DNA of 64,000 nt, taken from the NCBI GenBank assembly GCA_021527695.1, contig JAKFAO010000004.1:62001-126000 (forward strand), in the 5' to 3' direction. The notes under the pieces are model-generated. The model ran no database searches and was not told where the DNA came from. It saw only the letters and a program-made list of their open reading frames with translations. Below, one piece after another: positions 33,101 through 42,978 of this stretch. The first letter of the stretch is position 1. Every line of letters starts with the position of its first letter. The position numbers were made by a program, and so were the translations under genes. Origin of the DNA: Naematelia aurantialba (Eukaryota > Basidiomycota > Tremellomycetes > Tremellales > Naemateliaceae).

Positions 33101-35819
33101 GTCTGCTCCTGAAGAACTCGATAATTCTGAAGACACTCGACCCAGAAGAACGAGGATGCTGTCGTACCTGTCCGACAGTCAGAGTATCAATTCGGCAGAG
33201 GAAGGGGTGGATGAGAATGACAAAGCTTCACTGGCAATGGGACGCGCTCAGGGGCGGGAACGATCTCTTGCAGCAATTCACCGAGCGATGCGTCGTGAAG
33301 CTCAAGCCTTGGCCGAAGAGGATGAAGAACTCTCGCCTGGAGTGGAGAATGAGGGAGGCGTGTGGAAACCCCTTCATACCCCGGAAGAAGCCGAGGCATA
33401 CGCCATGATTGCCGATACGCCGAGCGTGGATGTACTCACCCCGAATCGCGTCGACGACGTAGAGCGAATGGACGAGATCGGCGAGACCCAAGACCCCGGT
33501 GCAGGAGAGGGCACCTCACAACTGCGTCAAACGGACCAGGATGACGAGGACAATAATTGGGACAGGGTCCGCGCGGACCAGGACCGAGACCAGGACGAGG
33601 ACCATGAGGGGACATGGGAGACGGTTGGAAACGACACGATCCTCGAAGAGCTTGTCTCGTCTCAGGGGCACCGAGTTGAAGCAGCTGACTTTGACGAGGA
33701 TGATCAGAACGATTACTTCGACAGTCACACCGGCCCGCCTCAAGAGGACCCTCGGAGGATCAGCTTTCCCAGACAGCTTCCCGCCATTGACGTGGATCCC
33801 CGGCTGTCAATTGATGCGAAACACCTGTCGCCGGAATTCGAACAGGGCGAGCTTGCTGCCGAAGATATGGGCCCGGCAAGCGACTCTGCGCCTTCCTCAT
33901 TGCGCAATCGGCCACGGTTCGGATCCTTCGCGCCGAGCGCCGTCTCGGTCTTGTCAGAGGTCGAGAGTGAGGTTGGGCAGGTGTACGAAGCGGTGAAACG
34001 CAACATGTGGATCAACGTCCCTTCGCGAGTGGTACCTCTCCAACAACCCAAGGGCCGCTCCCCTGCAATGCAGAAGGCCGATAATCTAGTGGCTGGTGCT
34101 GCTAAAGTCCCGCGGTCTCATCTTCATCCGCATGTTCCACGTTCAGGCTCTGTATCGACCACGTTCACTGCAGGTGTGGGCGTGTCAGGTCGACGATCAA
34201 GCACGACCGCGGAGATGCGACGCCAGTCTGCACCCAATGCGAGGCGCGGGTCGATACCCAGCATGCACTCGCTTGGGAAACGCGAATCTAGTACGCCATC
34301 GATATCGTCACCACTACGTCCTGTGGAGGAAGCGCCGTCTGGTCGTGTGATCCAGAAGAAATCGTCGTTCTCGTTCGCTTCGCGGGTATCTCCGCTGCGT
34401 GTCAATGCACAACTCCCAAATGCTCCAAGGGTAACGCCAAACTCACCTGGACCTTCACCTAAATCGCTCTATCCTGCAGGCATGCTCAACCCTCCGGAGC
34501 CGATTGCGCTTGCCATGGGCCGGCAGTTGTCTGGATCGTCGCTGCGGAACGAGGTGCCGATCAACCTGTCCCCTGAGCCAAGCGACGAAGGCGAGGCGCC
34601 AGGTCTGGCACCGAGTGTCGCGTCAGACTCGGCGAGCTCGGACGGTCAGGCGCTCGAGTCGCCGCCATTTATCTCTCGCAGTCCGCCCCAGCATTCGCTG
34701 CCTCGCCTGCCGCACAAGGAGGATGCGATCAAGTATCAGCAGATTGACCCGTTTGCCACGAGCCCGCCTGAGATTGCCCATCATTGGCAGCCTTCTCCTC
34801 AGATGAACATGGCGCAGATATTCACGATGAGCGACTACAATGCTGATGGACATGGACATGGTCTGCCTCGGCTGCCTGCGCCAACCCGGTCTGTCGAGTC
34901 GCACGACTCACACCGCTCCTCCCCTAGCTCGACGCATTCCATCCTCCCTTCAGTGCGAACCAAGATTGCCCAACTAGAATCGCGAGACGAGGCACTACGC
35001 AAGTTCTCTGTGGCTAGCGCTGCGAGCGGGACCGCCCCTGCTCAAGCGCCGGCTCCGAACAGTGTCAGTGTTACGACGAGCCCCGCCTCGACTGCGGGCA
35101 GAAAACGGCGTTCATACACTGTTGCTCTGGCCCCTCGGCCGCCGGTACGATCAGCCTCTGACGACTTGACCGATCGCGACCGACTCGGAGGGACGACGTT
35201 TGTCCGCGCCAAAGTCTATGCCTCGCAGACCCGGCTGTCATACGTTGCCAGTGGGGGCGTCAGTGGTGTCCGCGGTGGTGTGAGTGGCGTGGCTGGCAGT
35301 GGGCTGGCTCGTTCACCGACGCATGGGAGATTGGAGAGGAACCTATCGACGAGCTCGACGTCGACAACGGCAACAGCGATCGAGCAGGCACTCATGGCTC
35401 GAGGGCAAACGACGACGTCTCCGCGGGTGATGGGGGGACCACGGCTGCCGCGGATGAACGTGCTTGGCGTGAATGGCTGGGAGGGGGGAGAAGCAGGCCT
35501 TGGGCAGGAGACGTACGAGCCGGAGTACGAGCAGGAGACGGCTGGGTCTGGCTTCCTTATGCCGGGAAAGGGATCGTCGGGGCCAAGCTTTCGTGTACAA
35601 GGGCAGGGGTCGGTTGGGCCGAGCTTCCTTGGCGGGCAGGGGCAGGGGCAGGAGTCGGTGGGGGCTAGCTCTCGTGAGCAGGGACAGGAGTCGGTGGGGC
35701 GTAGCTCTCGTGAGCAGGGACAGGGGCAAGGGCAGTGGCTGGGAGAGTATGGGTACGGTCGGGCGAGATTGAGGAGCAGCCTGGCGGAAGAGAGCGAAGA
35801 GAGTGAGGGGCTGTTGTAG
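30157..35819 (+). CDS. Large arrestin-like protein with about 1000-residue disordered tail
   Basis: Likely an alpha-arrestin-type adaptor that links membrane cargo to ubiquitin ligases. The first ATG of the frame is 30157 (MPHTISPSLSS); an upstream open stretch begins with GTG only. Exons 30157-32301, 32347-32598 and 32646-35819 total 5571 nt (1856 aa); a 42-nt in-frame intron with good sites (733-774 after 31000, i.e. 31733-31774) may also be removed (1842 aa). About 480 Ser/Pro-rich residues precede the arrestin fold: RVEVDVVLERECIVEGGEIR, GGGKVRVIGFE, GVHFIPFRMRLPLGGGAKGS, VRYVVVGSIKIHI, RSIAHFYRPVVVLPYL, then ALLQTVQVFTPDP, QRRKVSEEVLEADF and SIRRTRLIEVMYTLRVTLNG. The tail is acidic, then Ser-rich, with terminal Gln-Gly repeats. 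I saw no obvious PPxY motif on a quick read. The arrestin-like call rests on resemblance to basidiomycete homologues. Confidence 0.75.
35602..35738 (+). repeat. Coding Gln/Gly/Ser repeat at arrestin C-terminus
   Basis: Repeated GGGCAGGAGTCGGT-like units encode QGQESVG and SSREQGQ motifs near the C-terminus, an unstable low-complexity end. Confidence 0.8.
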
Positions 35820-36408
35820 GGGCCCGCGATGGCTGGAGGGCTGGAGGGTTGGAGTTGCAGTCATGGTCGTGTTTAGCAGACCTTGTTCCGATGATTAAAT
35901 GCATGGTTGTATGGCTCGTGTAGGTACAGCGCATCGACGCGGAGCATCAGAGCATTCAACGTAGAGCATCGAGTGTAGCGCATGTAACAGTCAGCCATTG
36001 GAGAGCTGGTACAATAGAGTATACGGAGCATGGAATTCTCTGTGCAGTGTTGAGTGAGGCCTTGTCTCAGTCCGTCATTCTACAAAGGGCTCGACTGATT
36101 GTTGTTTGGCTTGTGGCTGCATATACGACCTCTCTCCCTTGATAGACAGATGCGGGCAGACTGCAGCAGACAAAGCTGGACGCCGTCGCCTACTATCAAC
36201 CTCAAGCATCTAAAGAAGCGGCCTTTGTATCGGAACTGTCGCCGCGCCACCGGAGTGCGATAATCTGTTTCGCATCATCAAAACTCCACCTCTCACTGTT
36301 GACATTGACATTGACATTGACATTGACGTTGACGTCCGTCGACGGCCGCCTTGCAGTAGGTGTTCTGCGTCGCGTCTCAGCTGCGCCTGCGTCTGCACCG
36401 CCGCGGCG
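35820..36408. other. Intergenic region and PAQR 5' leader
   Basis: No gene supported. The PAQR promoter and leader should be here, with the TTGACA hexamer repeat close to the ATG. Confidence 0.6.
36299..36334. repeat. TTGACA/TTGACG hexamer repeat
   Basis: Six consecutive hexamers (four TTGACA, two TTGACG) 75 bp upstream of the PAQR ATG, probably in its 5' leader. Confidence 0.9.
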
Positions 36409-39400
36409 ATGTCGCGCCCTACTACCCCCTCGGGAGACTCGGGCTCGGGTTCGTGGGCACGACGGTTCTCTGCTCCGCCATTGCCCAACCTCCCGCATCC
36501 TAGTGGACTGCGCTCGGCGGTGCTGGGGTACCTCGCTGAAGTGGAAGCGGCACTACGAGACCGCTTGGCGGGCGATCATGGCGATCGCGCCGGATCTGAA
36601 CCCGGAGAACGAGGGGTTGCATTAGGAGTCGGAGTCGGAGTCGGGGACGACAGTGGGCCGTCGGACGCCTCGACCTCGACCTCGGGCAACGAGTACGAGT
36701 CGGACGTGGCGTACAGCTACACCTCTGCGCTTCCCGCTACGACTGCGACGTCCTCGACTGTGCGGCAAAGGATCGCGCCGCCTCCGCCAGCGCCGTCACT
36801 GGGTGCTAGCGCCCCGGGCAGAGGCAGCACGGCAGAACATCCCAACACGACGCTGCTGCGGCACCTGTCGACGCTGCGAGAGGACGTGATGGCGTACCTC
36901 CCGTCCGTGCCGACGCCGCCAAGCCGCGAGTGGCTGCGCGCGCTGCCGTACAAGCTGTCGATATTCGACCTCGGCCTATCTCCCCCTGCCTTCCCTCCGG
37001 GCTCGCCCCACAGCGGCAGCGGCAGCACCAGTCAGCTCGACAGCGACGGGCACGAGCTCGGACTCGGACACGGACACGGTGGAATGGCAGTCAGCGAGGA
37101 TGGGCATTTGGGTGCGGTGTACGGGGCGCGACAAAAGGTGTTGGAGCTGGTCCATGCGCTGCTTCCGTCCGAGGAGTGGGCCGGCTGGGAACGGCTCGGC
37201 TGGGAAGACCAGCTGGGCGAGCCCCTGGCACGCAGCGTGTCGGGCTCGGCCGTGCTCGATGGTCTCGATGGTCGTGCTGCTGAGCACGGGGACGACGACG
37301 ATGACGACGAAGAACCAGAGTACTTGTTCCCGAACCGCACGCCCGCCAGTGCCCAGGCGCTGGCGAGTCGGCGCCGGGCGGTACGGTCTAAGAGTGTAGG
37401 TGCGGCAGGGCTGGCCTGGGCACCCGCGTCGTTACCTGCCCGCCTGGCTCGGGCCAACACTGCACCTCTGCTGGATTACCCTCACCCCCCACCTTCTGCC
37501 TCTGCCTCTGCCGACTCTGACGAGGACGAGGACGAACAATTGGAGGGGAGGATGCGGGAAGGGGATGAGGAGGCGGCGGCGGGTGACGGCGAAGACGCCG
37601 CGGATATCATCTCGCACCCCGACCTACTCGACACCAAGCTCACTCCGCTGGTCGCGCCGTCACACCTCGGCCCGACAGTCACCCACGCGCTGCTCAAGTC
37701 GGACGACGGGCGTATGCTGATAACGTACGACGACCTGCCGTTTATCTGGCGCAACAACGAGCATATCATCAGTGGCTAGTGAGTCTATCATTCTTTCGTC
37801 CGTCCGACGCTCGGCCAGGATGCGGATGGCACCAGGACGAGGGCCAGGACGAGGAGGACGAGGATGGGGCGAGGATGAGGACGGGACGAGGATGAGGACG
37901 GGACGAGGACGAGGATGGGACGAGGACTAGAGTGGGAGCATCCACGCTGACGAATCAGTCGATTCATCCCTCTGCATGCAAGTACCGGTCCCATTCCGCT
38001 GTTTAAAAGCGCCTTTACAATGCATAATGAGACCGGTGCGTCCGCCTCGACCCTGCGCCTGTCGCCGGTTGATGACTGATGCACCGCAGTTAACATCCAT
38101 TCTCACTTTATCCCGACACTCGTCATACTCTGCATCATTCCTGTCAGTGTTGTGGCGTGGCCTCTGCTTTCCACAGGTCGCGCCTCTGCTTTCCTACACG
38201 GCCGCCTCTGCTCTCTTACACTCCCTCTGCTTTCCTACACACTAGCTTCCGCCTTCCTTCACACACGCTACTCCTACACCCCGGCCGCTGCTTTCAGCAT
38301 TCAACCGCCACACCCGTCCTTAGCTAACACGCACTAGGCAATCGCGTATGCCTCGCCCCTTCCCAACGCACATTGGCTCGACACGACCACCCTCATCCTG
38401 TACTTTGTCGCGGCGGTGTCGTGTCTCGTCTCGTCGGCGGGCTGGCACGTCCTGTCTGGGTGCGCAAGTCGTAAATGGTTCGAATGGGGCGCATGCGTCG
38501 ACTGTAAGTTCATGCACTCTCGGTCGTGCACTCCCTGCTCCCGACACTATACTCCCAACAATCTGCATTTCACACTCCAGTTCTCTCTCGGGGGGCGCTC
38601 TAGCTCCCCTCTACGGCATTAGCTTTCCCTCTACGGCTTTAGCTTTCCCTCATCTGAAGAGGCGGAGGAGGCATGACTGACACGCATAGATATCGGCATA
38701 TCATGGCTGATCGCAGCGAGTTTCGGAACAGTCGTGTACAACGCCTTTCACTGCAAGCCCAAGACGGTGGTGTTCTACTGCACGACCAATTTCCTCTGCG
38801 GCGCGCTGGGCTCGTACCTGCCCTTTCAGAAGTGGTTCAACGAGCGGAAGAACAAGGTCAGTCGGAGCGTCCGTCGTCTGCTTGCTCTTGCACTTTATGA
38901 TCGTCCTCTCGCTCATTCACTTGATCTTCCACATGATGTCCACTTGATAATATTCCACTTGATGCTCTTCCACTCTAGGCACTTCCGCTTGATCCTTTAT
39001 GATCTTCACTCTCATGGGACCACTCTCCTATCGAGACAACCGAACTGCCCCGCCCGTTATCATGTTACGACTCTAATGTGAAGAGATAAGCGCAGCGCTG
39101 ACGGAATTCAGAACTGGCGCATTGCCTTCTTCCTCTTTCTGTGCTTTGCCATGGTCACGCCCATGGCGCAGACATTCTACGAACACGGCTGGCAAAAAGG
39201 ATCCGAGTTTGTCGGTCAGTCCTCTTCCCAATCCGAGAAGCTGGCGCTCCGCCAACGTCTCTTCCCAATCCGAGCATCTGAAGCTGCCACGCGAGTGCAT
39301 GTGCACAGGCTGACGGGAATACAGCGCCATTCGGCTTATCGATCGTCACATATGTCGCTGGCCTGCTGTTCTACGCATTCCATTTCCCAGAGTGCGTGTG

Positions 39401-39690
39401 TCCCGGCAAATTCGACGTATGGGGCAGCAGCCATCAGGTGGGTTCTCCAACTGCTCTCCCCTCCTCACATGACATACAGGGGCACTATGCAGAGGCTCAC
39501 GCGCTGTGCTGATGCTTGACAGATATGGCACGCCGCTATCGTGCTCGCCATCATACTGCACTACAGGGCGGTGCTCGTCGCCCACGACGCGAGGCTGGAG
39601 TATAGCTGCGCAGCAGCTGATGCGGGTAGACCGGTGGGCGAGGAGCTCGAGTGGACCTTGAGGGAGATCTGGGCGGCGTTGCGGGGATAG
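36409..39690 (+). CDS. PAQR (adiponectin receptor/Izh/hemolysin III-type) membrane protein with long N-terminus
   Basis: Eight exons: 36409-37778, 37959-38035, 38090-38142, 38338-38503, 38690-38856, 39112-39214, 39325-39437, 39523-39690; 2217 nt, 738 aa, all in frame. The first about 440 residues are cytosolic, Ser/Pro/Gly-rich and acidic. The seven-helix core starts at LPFIWRNNEHIISGYR and contains the family's metal-site motifs: HNETVNIHSHF (E..N..H), SSAGWHVLSG (S...H) and SSHQIWHAAIVLA (H...H), so the putative zinc hydrolase site is complete. Helices such as TTTLILYFVAAVSCLVSS and FFLFLCFAMVTPMAQTF follow. Yeast Izh proteins and human PAQRs act in sterol, zinc or ceramide signalling; the Izh3-like layout with a long N-terminus is closest. 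Five of its introns are 110-255 nt and carry repeats, unlike the short introns of its neighbours. Confidence 0.9.
37841..37930 (+). repeat. GGACGAGGATG repeat in PAQR intron 1
   Basis: Degenerate purine repeats (GGACGAGGATG, GGGACGAGGA) within intron 37779-37958. Confidence 0.8.
38161..38240 (+). repeat. CCTCTGCTTTCCTACAC repeat in PAQR intron 3
   Basis: Three to four imperfect copies of CCTCTGCTTTCCTACAC inside intron 38143-38337. Confidence 0.8.
38611..38650 (+). repeat. 20-bp duplicated unit in PAQR intron 4
   Basis: CTACGGCATTAGCTTTCCCT at 38611-38630 is repeated at 38631-38650 with one change, within intron 38504-38689. Confidence 0.85.
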
Positions 39691-40070
39691 CAGTAGCGGG
39701 TTAGAGCTCTGGGTCTGGATGGCCGGATCCAGAGTATATTACAGCGAGGGGAGTTGGGACAGTATGCACCATGGGGTCGCCACCTTGCATGGACACAATG
39801 CATTGCACCTTGCATCTGATCGCGGCGTAATGTACCGTAGCTAGCTCGTCTAACGAGGCCAGGTGTCATCCTCGCTTCTCGGCGGCGAGGCTTAGCCGCC
39901 TGGTCAAGGCGGTGAGGTGCTGCATAACCAGACATGGCCGTATGCAGACTTTCGTGACGGTAGAGCACCTTTCGGATCGTCTGGGCCGCCGATTATGCCT
40001 CAGCATGAAGAGGCGTGCTGTGCTGTCGACGCGAGGGGGGGAGCTGCTCCCTGGTTTAGGCGGTCCCGCG
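39691..40070. other. Convergent 3' intergenic region
   Basis: Between the PAQR (+) and ELP6 (-) stops. Open frames here are shadows of ELP6 or unsupported. Confidence 0.6.
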
Positions 40071-41509
40071 CTACAGATAGCCCCTGCCGGTGCCTTTTGG
40101 AAATACTCGGACGGTCCTCTCTTCGAGGCGATACTGTAGAGGCTTACTGCGCGGAACCTCGATCCAGCCTTCGCGGGTCGACATGGGAGGCGAGAGGGGG
40201 TGACATGAGATCTGCCTTGGTTAGCTCCTGCGTTCCGTGCAAGAACGCATCTACTCCGTGTGGAAATGTGGAAACGTTGACAATAGGCCGGAGAGAGGGG
40301 AGAAGCGAACAATGTGCAGAGGGGGTAAAAGAGGGAAGGTGAGACGGTGAGACGGACGAGCGACGATGCGATGGACGCATGAGACAAGGCTCACCTCGCC
40401 ATGCACATCGGTGCTGCGGCCAGTGGCAAGCTGTTGCACACGCCACCACGTCGAGCCAATCCTCAAGAGTCGTTGCAGCAGCTCCAGGTTATTGGCGGAT
40501 GGCGATTGGGAGAGCAGCTCATCCGCGTGCAGAGTCGTCACCAGACTTCCTCCAGCCTGTCTGGTAAGCGGATGGAGCCAAGGACCACATCAGATTACAG
40601 GGGGCAGATGGTGTTGTAGGAGCGTGCAGGGAAAACCCGAATCAGGGAGAAGAAGGAAGGAAGAGGGGGGGAGGAGTAAAGATGAGGGAGGAAGGAGGAA
40701 GAAGGAAGAAGGAAGAAGGAAGAAGGAAGAAGGAAGAAGGAAGAAGGAAGAAGGAAGAAGGAAGAAGGAAGAAGGAAGAAGGAAGAAGCCCCTAAGAAGA
40801 AACCACTGACAGATCGAGCAAGTCCCAAGGTAGTACGAACAAATCGCCCGACTTCCGAAGGCGTAAAGCCAATAGCCACCAACTCGGAGAGCCGGTCTAG
40901 CACAACCAGAGCGGGCGAGTCAAGGGTTGCCGAGATGGCATCAAAAGTGGGTTTGAGCGTTGGCTGATCCGAGGCTGCGAACAGTGGCGGAGATGTAGAG
41001 TTCTCAGCGGGGAAGGACACTGGAGAGATATGGACGAAACGATCAGCCTGCGGCGGGAGTGTAGTGCCCTGTACCCCAATTAGTCCCATGAACGCAAGTG
41101 TCATTCGGCCGGGGAAGCAGTGTGGCTCACCAGTTTCCTCAGGACAGCTTCGAGCGACGCTCGTCCATCATTTCCAAAGTCCACCCAGATGACCTAGACA
41201 GACAAAGGCCAGTATCAGCTCAGCACCAGACCAGCTACGAAGAGGCTGGAGAGGCTGGAGGGAGGTGGACAGAGTGGACTTGAGCAGGGTAGGGCAGGAA
41301 CGTACCTTGCGCTGGGCGTGGATCGCAGAAGCAAAGAGGTGGTATAGCGCGAAATGGGCGGGGGACTGGAGGGTGTCTGAAATCACCAGGTGGGAGCCTG
41401 GCGGTGGCAGAGCTGGGTCGGGCGCTGGGAAGGGCAGATGAGGTGTGAGGTATGTCATCTTTGAGCCCAAGCTTGAGGCGTCGTCCTGGACCATTATTTT
41501 TATGGCCAT
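40071..41509 (-). CDS. ELP6: Elongator complex protein 6
   Basis: RecA-like, catalytically inactive subunit of the Elp4-Elp5-Elp6 ring of Elongator, which helps modify wobble uridines of tRNAs. Exons complement(40071-40211, 40395-40556, 40811-41068, 41131-41193, 41306-41509) sum to 828 nt, 275 aa, the expected length. Motifs: GSHLVISDTLQSPAHFALYH, VIWVDFGNDGRASLEAVL, LVVLDRLSELVAIGFTPSEV, GGSLVTTLHADELL, and a C-terminus with KPLQYRLEERTVRVFPKGTG ending GYL. The frame of the last exon was chosen because it alone preserves that ending. Intron 3 (40557-40810) is long and holds a purine 7-mer repeat. The start at 41509 is the first ATG of the frame; alternatives lie 15 nt or 51 nt downstream. 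Confidence 0.88.
40697..40788 (+). repeat. 7-bp AAGAAGG satellite in ELP6 intron 3
   Basis: About 13 near-perfect AAGAAGG heptamers on the plus strand (CCTTCTT on the gene's strand), so the ELP6 pre-mRNA has a long polypyrimidine tract in the middle of the intron. Confidence 0.95.
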
Positions 41510-41867
41510 ACTGGTTGAATGTCAATATATCTTTCACACGTGAAGGGCACGCGGGAGCCACGTGCCATACACGTGCCATGACGAACGAGGCGGAGAGAGA
41601 GCGGGGATGGTTGCCCTTAGACCTCTTCTGTCGTCAACGCTTGTCGTCTGCTCTTGGCAGCTGGCAGCTGTGCTGGTTGTACACTGCTGAACTTGCGGGC
41701 ATGCGTCGCCGCTGTGCGCCGTGCTGAGGTTATAAGATGTCAGTCGGCATGGACGTCGACCAGCTTCCGCGACTGATCAGCAATTCATCTCGACTGTCCT
41801 CACATGCTTGCAGAGAGCCAGAAGCAATCAAGACAGTAACAGTCGTCGACACAGTCGTTCAAGCCCG
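41510..41867. other. Divergent intergenic region
   Basis: 358 bp between ELP6 (-) and the BRI3-like gene (+). It should contain both promoters. An ATG at about 41737 upstream could belong to a first exon of the BRI3-like gene, which I could not prove. Confidence 0.5.
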
Positions 41868-42661
41868 ATGTGCTGCAAGAAGAACCGCACGCCTCGAGCG
41901 GCCGTGATGGCCGAGAAGGCTGTCCCGTCGGCCGCCACAGACAAGCCGCGGCGCCAAAGCTCGACCCTCTCCATCTCGTCCAGACCTCCGCCTTACGACG
42001 GGGTCATCAGCACCAGGCTGCAACCGGCCACACGCTCGACGAGTTCGGACCCGCTCAAAAAGCAGATAGTGCCGCTCAGGGAAGTCGCTCCCCTGGGTAC
42101 ACATGCCGACGCTTCGCTCATGCGTGGGGAGAATGCGGGGAATCGGCTGCCGGCCACGCAGGCTGCCGGGGGATTTGAGCTCGGTGACCAAGCCAGGCCA
42201 GACGATATGACCCTGTACACCTACCAAGGCCTGAACGGTGAGCCACAAATCCGCCCTCTCCCCTCCCCAACGGGGGTCGCACCCCGGGGGGAGCCCCGAG
42301 GCGGTCCTCATTACTGGTTCTGTCTTCATCTTTGGTATCTCCGCTGACAAAGATAGGCGAGGTCGTGCAACCTCTACCCCCCGCGTCACCAGAGCTCCAA
42401 TGCCTTCAACAGGGACACCAGTGCAAGAGAAAGTACGGCGCCATGTGCATTGTTGCAGCTATCGTCTTCTTCCCCTGGAGTCTGTTGTGGTGCGTACCCT
42501 CTCTCTCTAGTCTACCTCATCCCTCTGACGGGATCAGGACGGCATGCGATCGACGGGTTAAATGTAAGCGGTGTCAAGTTGTGGTGCGGGAAAACAACCG
42601 ATGTTGCTCGCGTCAGAAGCGGGGACGGTGCGGGTCGTCAGCCGGCACACCGCTGCGTTAA
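41868..42661 (+). CDS. Small Cys-rich tail-anchored membrane protein (BRI3-like)
   Basis: Exons 41868-42237, 42357-42489, 42538-42661 give 627 nt, 208 aa; an in-frame ATG at 41907 would give 195 aa. The N-terminal about 145 residues are disordered with proline patches (SSRPPPYDG). Then HQCKRKYGAMCIVAAIVFFPW forms a single hydrophobic segment preceded by a Cys/Lys motif, followed by TACDRRVKCKRCQ. The pattern CxxxK-YG, one membrane helix, then D-R-x-x-K-C-x-x-C resembles brain protein I3 and related endolysosomal membrane proteins in fungi. Function is unknown; placement in the endomembrane system is inference. Confidence 0.65.
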
Positions 42662-42978
42662 GGTATACTGAGACTAGACGGTATCAATCGAGCTGTGGCC
42701 TTTATCCGCTTGCAACACGTTTATTGAGTTTTCCGCTAGTTGTCGTATGCTTTCTCTTCGTAATGGTCAACACATAGGTGGGAAGTATAATGCACGCATG
42801 GGCCGAGTGAGGTGAATGCTTCCATGCTACGGCAAACCAGCTGATAAATGCTGCTGCTGCTACTATTCCGGCAATGGCTACCACTGCAGCAACTACGACC
42901 GCTGCTGGCACTGCTGCCGCTGCGGTGACTCCTACTCCTGCACTTGCTACCGCTGCTGCAACTCTACTCTTGCATCTG
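42662..42978. other. Convergent 3' region with CTG/ACTGC-rich sequence
   Basis: Between the BRI3-like gene (+) and CWF19 (-). From about 42850 to 42985 it is rich in GCTGCTACT/ACTGC trinucleotide-like sequence; a minus-strand frame through it encodes Ala/Val runs but continues antisense to no known gene, so I reject it as coding. Confidence 0.6.

Noticed and set aside
38461..38480. GGTTCGAATGG, resembling a tRNA T-loop box
   Set aside because: It is inside a PAQR exon in frame and no acceptor stem or A box surrounds it.
40681..40800. Glu/Lys-rich coding repeat suggested by a plus-strand frame
   Set aside because: The heptamer lies in an ELP6 intron on the opposite strand; the flanking plus-strand sequence has no gene features.
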